From Caenorhabditis elegans (lineage: Eukaryota > Nematoda > Chromadorea > Rhabditida > Rhabditidae): a stretch of DNA of 64,000 nucleotides. The stretch lies in contig NC_003280.10 of NCBI RefSeq assembly GCF_000002985.6, forward strand, positions 13,822,501 through 13,886,500, written 5' to 3'. Each line of letters starts with the position of its first letter. The first letter of the stretch is position 1. The translations under genes were made by a program, and so were the position numbers. A model generated the notes under the pieces. It saw nothing but the letters and a program-made list of their open reading frames with translations. It did no database searches and had not been told where the DNA came from. Positions 23,525-33,481 of the stretch are shown here, in pieces.

Positions 23525-24179
23525 TAGAATCGATATTTCTTAACAGTTAAAAGAATTTTCAAATACAAATTCAATCCCAAAAAATCGAAAATTCTCGGAA
23601 AACGGTTGCATAAAAACGTGCCCGTTGCCCCTTATAATCTTTATCAGCAAGTGGTAAAAAGTTGCCAAATTGCGTCGTAAAACTGCCAGCGGAACACAAA
23701 TTGTCCCAAATATTGCAACACGAGCATTTGAAATTTGGGGAGAGAGGTGTGTACATTTCTTATCAAAAAGTTACTTGAATGACGAGGTTTGACGGCAGGA
23801 AATCGATATATATATAAAAGAGTTTGAAAAAAAAAGTTATAAAAACAATTTTTTCAGAATTTTTTAATTAAAATTTTTTTTTAAACCTTAGAAACCGTTT
23901 TAAAAATAAACAATTTCAAAGTTCCCATAAAATTCATTCAAATTGAATTTGAAATAGAAACCATTTTATCACTTTAATCACTAATCACAAGCCATCCGCA
24001 AATCGCCAATAAACTTTGGAATGTAAATCAGCGCGGCATAGATCAAAGGGGTGGGGGATTAAAAGCTATTAAAGGGACGACGGAAATTCAAATAAATTCT
24101 CTATGTTAAAAACAAATATATGGGACACTCAGATATATATCACATCGATAAAAAAGTTAGAAAGAAAAAAAGGAAATCG

Positions 24180-24790
24180 GGGACAAAAAAAGTTAGATTT
24201 TGAAAATTTAAGAAAAATAAATAAATTATGAATACTTTAAAGCTTAATTTTCAAACAAAAAATTTTGTTTTTCAGAAAAGGAAATTATTTTATAATTTTT
24301 ATTATTAATTTTTAATTTTTAAAATTATTTTATAATTTAATTTATTTGATTTTTTAGTTTTAAAATTAATTGTTAAATGTTTTAATTAATTTAAGTTTTA
24401 AAAATGTAATTTTCAATTTCTTAAATTAATTTTTAATTTTTAGAGTTAATTTTTAATTTCCAAAATTAATTATCAATTTTTTAAATTAATTTTTAATTTT
24501 TTTAAATTAATTTTTAGTTTCTAGAATTTAATTTAAATGTTTAAATGTTTAAATTTTACTTTTAATTGTTTAAAAAAATAATTTTTGATTTTTAAAATTA
24601 ATTTTTAATTTTTCAACATTTATTTAAGTTTTTAAATTAATTTTCAATTACTATAATTAAGTTTTAATTTTCTAAAGGCCAATCTGAGTTTTGAAAATTA
24701 AAATTTTAGTTTTCTTTAAATTACTCTTTTAATTTTCAAACTTAATTTGAAAAAAAAAAATTTTTTTTTAATTTAAAATACAAAAATAAA
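24180..24790. repeat. AT-rich low-complexity block, T-rich on plus strand
   Basis: Repeats of TTTTAATTTTTAAAATTAAT-type units. With the A-rich block at 25290-26040 it brackets a unique GC-richer island in inverted orientation. Confidence 0.7.
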
Positions 24791-25265
24791 AGTTTTGGTG
24801 CTTCCTCCGGTTACATGAACAGGCGTACACGGGGAGAACTCCGAGCTAATAAAAAAAGTTATCCCCCTAAAAATGTTTTATGCTTGTGGGAATCAATGCA
24901 TATAACTTATAGTTTATTACAATTTTACGACTAGTAAAACTACTCTAAATGAACCCCCCTAGCAGATCGGATATTAAGACGGAAGACCAAAGAAGCGAAG
25001 GATTTGAAAAGAGACGTTTGGCGGCAATTCACCCCCCTTGCCCCCCCAACACCCTCCAACAACCAGGCGGTCCCTTTTTGTGTGAAGAACCCCTGGAAAT
25101 AGTGGAGACGACGAGAGATATTGAGATGGAGACGGGCAATGTCTCTTTAGAAAGACCCTCACTCTTTTGACTGTACCGCTGCTGCTGATGCGAGGCTGGT
25201 GGGAATGAGATGACATATCTTCTAAATCATTGTGTTGACTGATGTGTCTATTTAGAGACAAAACT
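24791..25265. other. Unique GC-richer island, unassigned
   Basis: Unlike its AT-rich surroundings it contains CACCCCCCTTGCCCCCCCAA, AGACGACGAGAGATATTGAG and TAGAGACAAAAC. Short open frames exist on both strands (24949-25170 plus, about 24974-25261 minus) with no recognisable motif. It may be a promoter or an unlinked 5' exon. Confidence 0.35.
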
Positions 25266-25289
25266 ATTAGACTACTTTTACGGGTGAAG

Positions 25290-26040
25290 AATTGGATTTT
25301 TGAAAAATTACAGCTAGGAAATATATAGGAATTTCGCTTTAAATTTTAGAAATTTGGTTGTAATAACCATATATTAATGTAAAAAAGTGTACAAAACTTT
25401 TCTAAATTTCAAAAAATTGTTTTAATGATGTAAAACATTTTTTTAAATTTACAAATTAATTTTAGAAATTTAAATTTCGATTTGAAAATTTAAAAGTAAC
25501 TTTGAAAATTTGAAATTAAATTTTAAAAAGTAAACCATAACTTTGAAATAGGAAAATTAAATGTTTAAAATTTGAACTAATTTTGAAAATCACATAGTTA
25601 ATACTAAAAATTAGAACTCAATTTTAAAAATCAAAAATTTAACAGCGCTCCCAAGAAATTAGTTTTAAAAATTAAAAATTAAATTTTAAAAATTAACAAT
25701 TAAATTTTTGAAACATAAATTAATTTTGAAAACTGAAAATTATTTTTCGGAATTAAAAATTAAATGCTTAAAATTAAAAATTTCAAACTTTGATAATTTA
25801 TTTTAAAAACTAAATATTTATTTAAAAAATCAAAAATTAAATTTTACAAATTAAAAATTAAATACTCACAATTTAAATTAGTTTTAAACATCGAAATTTC
25901 AATTTCAAAAACTTAAATTAATTTTGAATATTAAAAATCTATTCTGAAAAGTAAAAATTAAATTATTCAAAAATTTAATTTAATTTTAAAATTAAAAATT
26001 AATTTTAAAAACTAAAAATTAATTTTTAGCAATTTTTAAA
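25290..26040. repeat. AT-rich low-complexity block, A-rich on plus strand
   Basis: Many AAATTAAATTTTAAAAATTA units, the reverse orientation of the block at 24180-24790. Confidence 0.7.
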
Positions 26041-26489
26041 GGCTTTAGCATGCTAGGAGAGTTTTGAAATTTTTGTTTTCCGAAAATATCTTTACAACTT
26101 TTGGGAACAAATTCAGAGTTTTTTTCAAACAAATTTTCTTTTTTTTTAGTTAAAAAAAAATTCAAGATTATTTTTTTGACGGTGTTTTAAAAAAATTTAT
26201 AATTACCTAATTTTTTGCTTTATGTTTTTGAAAAAAAACCATAAAATTCAAATAAAAATAAATCGACAAAATAACTTTTTTTCGAATCTCGCCTCTTCAA
26301 ACCATCGCGGTTCGTTCAAAGAGATTCACTTTCGAATTTCCTTCCTTTGACATCTCACCGACTTCTGCAACACACTTTTTTTTAGATAAGCGTTAGATTG
26401 ATTGCAGTTGCAGATTGATTTTATTTGAATCAGAACTGGAAATGTTTCAAAAAATTGGGTAATAAAAATAATTTTCTATTGTTCAATTT

Positions 26490-27600
26490 TCAGGGTTTTT
26501 TTTCAGATTGTTAGGTTTTTTCCAATTTTTTGAAGTTATTTTTAGGTTCGGGCGAATTAGAATATTTGTTTTTTTTTCAGAATTTTCCGATTTTATTTTT
26601 GAGTTTTCAAATTTTTTTAAAGAATTTTACAGATTTCATAGAATCTTTTTTTACAGGGGGCAGATAGCTCAGTCGGTAGTGGTGGCCGCTAGCAGTCTGG
26701 AGGTCACGAGTTCAAGTCCGGTCTCATCCCCTAGGTTCACCCAGCTTCTATTGGGAAGTGGAGCAATCCACGACTGGATTATCGGCCACAGTCCCCGGCT
26801 AGGACGTGGCTTAAATTACAGCCCAGAGGGATCACCACCAGGCAGTGTACCTGAGTCCCAGATCCGCAGTGCATAGCACTTGAAGAACGGATCGTCCTTT
26901 AATCCTTTTTAATTTTAGATTTTAGGAAAAAAAAATAATCAAAAGTCATATAATATTCAGTTTTCCAGATTTTTCAGGATTTTTTGAGTTTTCCGTAAGT
27001 TCTCGAATTTTCAGATTTTCAAAAGAAATTTTTTTTATAATTTTCAGATTTTTAAAACAATTCTCAGATTGTTTTTCTTAGAATTTTCAAGGTTTTCAGA
27101 GTTAAAAAATAATTTTAAGATTTTTTTAAAGAGTATTCAGTTTCCCAGAATTTCCAGAGAAAACAGTATTCTTAGAATTTTCAGATTATTTAGATCTTTA
27201 GGTTTGGTTTTCAGAATTTTCAGAATTGTCAGATGTTTTATAATTTTCAGTTATAATTTTTTATTTTTAATGAATTTTTCAGGGATTTCAGATTTTTTTA
27301 AATTTTTAGATAATGGAATTTAAGATTATTATGGTTTTCAGAATTTTTTTTTTCAGAATTTATAGAGTTTTCCGATTTTCCCGAGTTCTCAGATTTCTCA
27401 GATATTTTTACAGAGTTTTCAAATTTTTAGATAATTTTTTTTCTCCAACGTTTTTTTTTTGGAATTTTCAGAACTCTCATGCTTTTCAGATTAAAAAAAG
27501 TCTCCTGAATTTTGAAATTTTCAGATTTTCTTTTTTTAAATTTAAATTGTTAGTTTTTTTTTTTAAGTTTCCAGATGTCCTGATACAATATTAATGTAGC
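26490..27600. repeat. TTTTCAGAATTTTCAGATT tandem repeats
   Basis: A degenerate array rich in TTTTCAG, interrupted by the SINE-like element at 26655-26912. Each unit mimics a splice acceptor, which makes gene prediction here unreliable. Confidence 0.75.
26655..26912 (+). mobile_element. tRNA-derived SINE-like element
   Basis: The first 76 bases resemble a tRNA: GGGGCAGATAGCTCAGTCGG with the A-box TAGCTCAGTCGG, then the B-box-like GAGTTCAAGTCC, ending TCATCCCC against the 5' GGGG. The cloverleaf is degenerate. A non-tRNA body follows (GGACGTGGCTTAAATTACAG, CCTGAGTCCCAGATCCGC), ending in CCTTTAATCCTTTTTAATTT. It sits alone in AT repeats, as a retroposed insert would. Confidence 0.7.
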
Positions 27601-28185
27601 CCGAAATTTAAAAAAAAAGTTTTTCCTAACTTGAATTCAGGGGTGTTAAATTTTATTTGATTTTAAACGTTTTCCAAAAAAACAAATTTTGTGAAAATAA
27701 AATTTCAAAACGCAATCACTGAAGTGAAACCTAATCCCACAACAAGGATTGAAATATGACGTGTTCCTTGAGAATTTTTATTTTTATTTTTGGTAATTTT
27801 GTTCAGGTTCAGGTTCATGCCAGGTCAAGTGGTTTCAACGATTTTCAACGATGAAGTTAATGAGACCCTCTGGAGCAATTATAAACAAAATGGACAGTGG
27901 TAGAGTAAGAAAAAAGACGAAGAAGAATAGTAGAATCAGAAGAAGTAAACCGCTTACCTAGTAGTAGCCTTGAGAAGTTCGAGGGAACATAATCCGAGAA
28001 AAGAGACCAGTTGCCATTCATGTCAAAATGTTTTCTCAAATTTAGTTCGGTGACCTGACCGGATGTTAGTTCTTCATGCCACGCGACTAATAAACCTGCC
28101 GTCAATTTCACTGAAAATTTTTGGAATTGTTCAGTTTTTCCCTTTTTCATGTTCAGTTTGTGGTAGTCTTATATAAGATCTATAA
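27600..28185. other. Unassigned intergenic region
   Basis: On the minus strand about 28060-27950 reads like an exon (GACATGAATGGCAACTGGTC, then GGCTACTACTAG before a GTAAGC donor), but I could not connect it in frame to any gene. The rest is non-descript. Confidence 0.3.
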
Positions 28186-28353
28186 CAGGGGTGTGCAGCA
28201 AATTTGCCGAATTTGCCGAATTTGCCGTTTGCCGAATTTGCCGAATTTGCCGTTTGCCGAGCTCGGCAAATTTGCCGAATTTGCCGAGCACGGCAAATTT
28301 CAAAAAAGTAGATTTGCCGAATTTTTTTTTTGCCGCACACCCCTGATCTATAA
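28178..28353. mobile_element. hAT-like miniature element, larger copy
   Basis: The element is 28186-28345 (160 bases): CAGGGGTGTGCAGCAAATTT at the left and TTTTGCCGCACACCCCTG at the right. ATCTATAA is duplicated on both sides (28178-28185, 28346-28353), an exact 8-bp target duplication. The interior is repeated GCCGAATTTGCCG. Confidence 0.9.
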
Positions 28354-28400
28354 GATATCAGGTGTTGTAAACAATTTTTTGCAGATTTTTTATAACTTAA

Positions 28401-28829
28401 AAAGGTGGAGTAGCGCCAGTGGAGAAACTGTTAAAACCACTCCTATGGTGCCAAAAATCATATTAAAACTTTTTGAAAATTTTTTATTTACTGTCAAAAA
28501 TTGACAATTTTTTTTAAACTCACTATCAGTTTTGTCACTTATAATTTTGGAAGTCGACCAAAAAAAAATTTTTTTCTTCTCAGTTTTTTATATTGTAATT
28601 TTGATTTAATTATTTGTATTAAAACATTGTAGGGGTTGAAACATTCGACATTGCTTGGGATTTCCTCAAAAGCTCATATTTTTTCGAAATTTTGGCAATT
28701 TGCCAAAACTTTGTCCGGAAATTTTGAAAAATCTAAAATTTTTTGGAGTGTTTTGATATGATACTCGGTTGTCTTAAATCATTATAAGGGTATTTAGACA
28801 AAAAACCCCACTGACGCTACTCCATCTTT
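28401..28829. mobile_element. Inverted-repeat element with GGAGTAGCGCCAGTGG ends
   Basis: The left terminus AAAGGTGGAGTAGCGCCAGT at 28401 is complementary to CACTGACGCTACTCCATCTTT ending at 28829. No transposase frame and no clear target duplication. A single related end (CACTGGCGCTACGCTACTCC) lies at 53479-53501. Confidence 0.65.
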
Positions 28830-29800
28830 GAAAATTGGTCAGTTTTATTGATAATATATCATAAAAAATTTCACACCCGTAAAATTGCTCGAAATACAGC
28901 TTTTTGCAGACATTCAATTGTTTTAAATATGTACAAGGCTAGGTAAATACTCTGGTAACATTTTGGAAGTTTTAATTTTTTTTGAAAAAATTATTTTACC
29001 ATGCGAAAGTTTTCAGGCAAAAAAATATCTTTCACAATCTTTTTCTGCAACATTGGAGAATTTTATCTCACAATTAGTTTCTTCAAAAAGTTTACCAAAT
29101 TTCAGAAAAAAATTCCAAAAAAAATTTTTGTCTGAAAATTTTTTTTTAAATATGTTAAATTTTAATAATGACTTACGACCGTTGTAAATTGTTTTATGAT
29201 AATGGGAACCAAACCAATTTCAAACCAATTTTTAAAATGTTTAATTTTTTTGAAAAAAATAATTTTAATGCGAAATGCGAAAATTTTCAGTCAATAATTT
29301 TTTTTTCGAAAATTTCTCCTGAAACCTTAGAATAGTTCAAAAATTAATATTCAATTTGGCTATTTTTCAATGACAATTAGCTTTTTCAAAAAAAATTGCC
29401 CAACTTTCAGAAAAAAAATCTAATAAAAAATTGTCTGAAAATTTTCAAAAAATATAATTTCGAGAAACCTCAAGTTGTTTAAAATTCGCATCAGTCGCTG
29501 AACCACTATTTTAGGGCAAATCTTAAACTTTTAAAACTGGACTGAAAAAATTTCAGATTGACTAATGCATTTTCAAAAAAAAAAAAACATTTTAGCACTT
29601 TATGAATGATTCTGAATTTTTTTTTTATTTTTGAAAAAATTCTTTAAAAAAAAAAAAGAAAACAAAGCAATTGAGTTCTTGTTACTGATGTTTCAAAGGC
29701 ACGCAGTTTGAAATTTTTTGGAGTAATTATCTTCTTCAATTTTCCTTATTTCTCTTTCCAAATTCTCTTCCTAAAAATTTCCAGCCAGCCAAATTTTCCA
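28830..29800. other. AT-rich intergenic, upstream of the secreted-protein gene
   Basis: Contains TTTTGAAAAAA-type low-complexity sequence and no gene. TTTCTCTTTCCAAATTC at about 29751 may belong to the promoter or outron of the gene at 29811. Confidence 0.5.
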
Positions 29801-29810
29801 ACATTTTCAG

Positions 29811-32729
29811 ATGCAAAATCGCCTTTTGATATTCTCACTGCTATTCATCGGCTCAGTTCTCACTCAAGATGAGATTCAGGATAATTTTGTGGAATTTAAT
29901 GAAATCGGGCCAGGCGCTGGGATTAGTTCGACCTCTAAGCCACCACCGGACCCATTTGCGGATATGATGAATGAGCAAAGTTTGGATGAGAAGCTCGATG
30001 AGTTGGATGTAGAGTCACAGGAGATTGTGATTGACTATGTGAGACATGGAAGGAAGTTTTATGGAGATGTAAGTTATTATGCTCCGCCCCCTTAGCCTGG
30101 GTCTCGTTAGGTATTGTTTGCACAAAACCGAGTTTCTTTCAAACAAGTGCATGTGTGCCTGGCAACCAGCCCCTGTCTGCGCCTCCACTCTCTCCCTACA
30201 CCTCCGTCATTTCATAGTGTCACACGCGCACCCATGAGTTGTCGGTACACAGCTCCCCACTACCCCTACCCTCTCCTCCATTCAGTATCGCTTCTTCGGC
30301 TTATTAGCTAAGATCAAAGTGTAGTATCTGTTCTTATCGTATTAACCTACGGTATACACTCGAATGAGTGTAATAAAGGTTATATGATTTTTGGAACCTA
30401 GGGAAGACTCGGGGCTTGCTCCGACTTCCCAAGGGTCGTCCTGGCGTTGCACTGCTGCCGGGCTCGGCCCAGTCCCCGAGGGGACAAAATAAGCTTGAAA
30501 AGTGTGAGAGGCCCATAAAGAAAATATTAACAAAAGGAAAAACGCCGAACTTCAATACTACTTTTAGTAGAAGTTTGGTTAAACATTCATTTTGGAATAG
30601 CTTGCTGAGAAGTTTTTTCAAGAAATTTGAAAAGTTACAAAGATAAAAGTAAACTTTTAAAGTTTCACATTTTTCAGCTACGTAGACGTTTAATCCTCTA
30701 CGTGATGAAGTTCTCACCGGTACAAGCGATGGTTAAGGAGTCTGGCAGTGGATCTCAAATTCAGAAGGTACTAGATACTAGCAATATACAATTCACTGCA
30801 ACTTTTTTCGAACGAGGGACGAGGCAAAAAGGTTTCTAGGCCATGGCCGAGTCCCCGACAAGTTTCAGCGGCCATTTATGTTGCTTTGTTTTCCGCGTGT
30901 TTTCTTGTGTTTTTCTCCAATTTTTCCCGTTTTTTCTTACCAAAACTGATAAATAAATATTTTTTGCAGATGCTAAAACAATTTCTAAGTGAAAAAATTG
31001 TGTATTCAGTCGGCAAGTAGCGGTGAAAGTGGACGATGTAATATGATGATTTACGGGAATACGAAACCTAAACGTTTTCCCAAACATGATACATATGCTG
31101 CTCTGATGCTGAAACTACCTGATTTTCATAACGAGACCGCTGAAAAAGTTCTGAGGTTTTCAAAATTCAACTTTTTTGGTGAAAAAGTCGAGAATTTCGA
31201 ACAAAATGTTGAATATTGAAAACCTCAAAACTTTTTCAGCGGTCTCGTTATGAAAATCAGGTAGTCTCAGCATCTAAACAGCATATGTATCATGTTTGGG
31301 AAAAAGTTTGGGTTTTGTATTCCCGTAATCCATCATATTACATCGTCCACTTTCACCGCTACTTGCCGACTGAATACACAATTTTTTCACTTAGAAATTG
31401 TTTTAGCATCTGCAAAAAATATTTATTTATCAGTTTTGATAAGAAAAAACGGGAAAAATCGGTGCAAAACACAAGAAAACACGCGGAAAACAAAGCAACA
31501 TAAATGGTCGCTGAAACCTGTCGGGGACTCGGCCATGGCCTAGAAACCTTTTTGCCTCGTCCCTCGTTCGAAAAAAGTTGCAGTGTATACAAATCGAAAT
31601 TGTTAATTTTCAGATCGAAAAAATCAAGTACCGCTTTCGATCTGGGCTCCGGATTAAGTACTCGGCGTTGAAATCGGTAGGATTTTTTGGAGAGGGGATA
31701 GTGAAAGTCTAGTGGTTTAAAAGTTTTCAAAGATGTTTGCCTACCTCTTAACACCTCCAAATCACTTAACATTTTCTTTAAAAAACTGACTTTCCAGCAA
31801 ATTTACGGGTGTTCAGAAATTCGTGAGAAAAAAAATTAACTGCAAAAATAATTTTTTTTTCAGGTTGAATTTTCAAGCGTTGAGTTAGGCCGCCTAACTT
31901 TTTGTTATAGCTATACATAGCTAAAAATTGAAAAAATGACAGAAAAAATTTTGGAATTACTTTTAATATTCGAAAATGAAATCAAAAATCCAGAAACAAA
32001 TATAGATGTCCCTTTAAAAAACGATTTTCTGTCAAATTATAACTCAAAAGATACGCTTTTAAATTTTTAATTTTTTTTTAAACATAAAAACAACAACTGT
32101 ATTAAAAATAAAACTCGATTTTACAAAAAAATCGAAGAATCAATAATTTCCATTAATCTGTCGAAAAAAGTCAAAAACATTTTTTTTTTAATCCAAAAAA
32201 AAAAAATTGAAAAAAGCGAAAAAATCACGTGGAGTCAGAAAGTCCCATTTCGTTTTGATCTTCGAAAAATGCGGGAGGTTAGACGCAGACATCTCAACTG
32301 ATTTTGCATGGTTAAGAGCGTGCTGACGTCACAATTTTTCTGGGAAAAAAACCCGCATTTTTTGTAGATCAAACTGTATTGAGACAGCCTGACACCACGT
32401 GAAAAATCAATAATTTCCAGCGAATCGACCGGCTCGTCGCCCACTTGCTTGCCCCGATCTTCGCCCCATTCATGCTTCTCCAACCTGAAGAGATTCGCCC
32501 TCTCTTCGCCGCCCAACAACCCCAACAAAAAGAGCCCGTGACAGTGCCGCCACAAGAGATCACTCAGCCACAGAGCAGCTTTACAGCTCTCGAAATATTC
32601 CCCTCATATCTGCCACAGGACAAATGGCCCCAGTTCGATCAGAGATGGATGAATCCACAGCCGACTCAGTTCTCAGTTCCTTCGTTTACTCCGTTTTACC
32701 AGCCTTTCCAGTATTATCGCTCTTATTAA
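29811..32729 (+). CDS. Secreted protein of unknown function (239 residues)
   Basis: Four exons: 29811-30068, 30678-30767, 31614-31676 and 32421-32729; all in phase 0 with GT..AG junctions. The protein starts with a signal peptide (MQNRLLIFSLLFIGSVLTQ). An acidic stretch (DEKLDELDVESQEIVIDYV), a basic middle (LRRRLILYVMKFSPVQAMV, KIKYRFRSGLRIKY) and a Gln/Pro/Phe/Tyr-rich end (FTPFYQPFQYYRSY) follow. I do not recognise the family. The ATG immediately follows ACATTTTCAG, an ideal trans-splice site. AATAAA lies at 32752-32757. Intron 1 contains a whole U2 snRNA gene on the same strand, intron 2 a 792-base foldback element and intron 3 a miniature element. Confidence 0.85.
30130..30286 (+). promoter_or_regulatory. 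U2 copy 3 promoter within the intron
   Basis: CCCATGAGTTGTCGGTACAC at about 30230-30249 is the proximal element. Homology with the promoter of copy 1 continues upstream (GTCTGCGCCTC, CACCTCCGTCATTTCATAG, TGTCACACGCGCA), showing that the whole promoter was duplicated. Confidence 0.75.
30287..30485 (+). ncRNA. U2 spliceosomal snRNA (copy 3), nested in an intron
   Basis: Same sequence as the copies at 6793 and 13423, from ATCGCTTCTTCGGC to CCCCGAGGGGACA. It lies on the same strand as its host gene, inside intron 1, and has its own full promoter. Confidence 0.96.
30785..31594. mobile_element. 792-base foldback element with long inverted repeats
   Basis: The element is 30794-31585. It begins CACTGCAACTTTTTTCGAAC and ends with the exact complement; each arm is about 370-390 bases and nearly identical, leaving a small central loop. 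Flanks TATACAATT (30785-30793) and TATACAAAT (31586-31594) look like a 9-bp target duplication with one change. Long inverted ends and 9-bp duplications suggest a Mutator-like origin. There is no transposase. It lies in intron 2 of the secreted-protein gene. Confidence 0.8.
32220..32407. mobile_element. CACGTGG-ended miniature element, copy 3
   Basis: The element is 32226-32401 (176 bases): CACGTGGAGTCAGAAAGTCC on the left, GACAGCCTGACACCACGTG on the right. AAAAAT is present on both sides. The interior matches copies 1 and 2 (GTTTTGATCTTCG, TGACGTCACAATTTTTCT). In intron 3 of the secreted-protein gene. Confidence 0.88.
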
Positions 32730-32794
32730 TTGATTTTGTTTTTTAAAAATGAATAAAAAAGTCTCAAATTTGACGAAAAAGCAGAAAAAACTGA

Positions 32795-33175
32795 CTGCGA
32801 CCAATCAGCGATTCGCTCCGCCCACTTTTCAGCCAATCAGCTATTTGCTCCAATTATTTTTCAACCAATCAGCGATTCACTCCGCCCACTTTTCAACCAA
32901 TCAACGATTCGCCCGCCCACTTTGCAACCAATCAGCTATTTGCTCCAATTATTTTTCAACCAATTCAGCCAATCAGCGGCTTGCTCCGCCCACTTTTATA
33001 CCAATCAGCGATTCGCTCCGCCCACTTTTCAGCTAATCAGCTATTTGCTCCTATTATTTTTCAACCAATCAGCGATTCACTCCGCCCACTTTCCAACCAA
33101 TCAGCGATTCGCCCCGCCCACTTTTAGACCAATCAGCTATATGCTCCGCCCACTTTCCAACCAATCAGAGTACGA
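32795..33175. repeat. CCAATCAGCGATTCGCTCCGCCCAC repeats
   Basis: About twelve units of 27-35 bases containing ACCAATCAGC (a CCAAT box) and CTCCGCCCACTTTT (a GC box). They lie between the convergent 3' ends of the secreted-protein gene and the RUN-domain gene. Related sequence recurs at 63605-63830. Open frames through it are repeat artefacts. Confidence 0.88.
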
Positions 33176-33299
33176 GGTCATGTAGTTCTCATTTTGGAAG
33201 GAAATTGGCCAATTTTTTGTGATTTTTCCGAATTTGAGACTATTTTCATCTTTTTTTTCACTTTTTTTGAATGAAATTTAATTGTTTAAATCGAAGCAG

Positions 33300-33305
33300 T
33301 TTATT
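33300..33305 (-). terminator. Poly(A) signal of the RUN-domain gene
   Basis: AATAAA on the minus strand, about 180 bases after the stop codon. Confidence 0.6.
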
Positions 33306-33481
33306 TTGTCACAAAACGTGAGAAAAATGATGTGTACAACAAAAAAAGCGGTTAGACACATGAAAGTACACGAAGAAAAAAAGCCGAAAAAAACGAGTTA
33401 TCACAAAAAAAGATACAGGGGGAGGAGCTCAATATGAGCAACAAAAAAAACTTTAACAAAAAAAATTAAATATATGAAGAA

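Noticed and set aside
26655-26735. A functional tRNA gene
   Set aside because: A-box and B-box are present but the arms do not fold properly and a long non-tRNA body follows, so a SINE-like element fits better.
27950-28060. A minus-strand coding exon ending at a GTAAGC donor
   Set aside because: The phase does not join any downstream acceptor in frame, including the first exon of the 444-residue gene.
32749-33185. Plus-strand open frames of 87-95 codons after the secreted-protein gene
   Set aside because: They are made of the CCAATCAGCGATTCGCTCC repeat and lie beyond the poly(A) signal.
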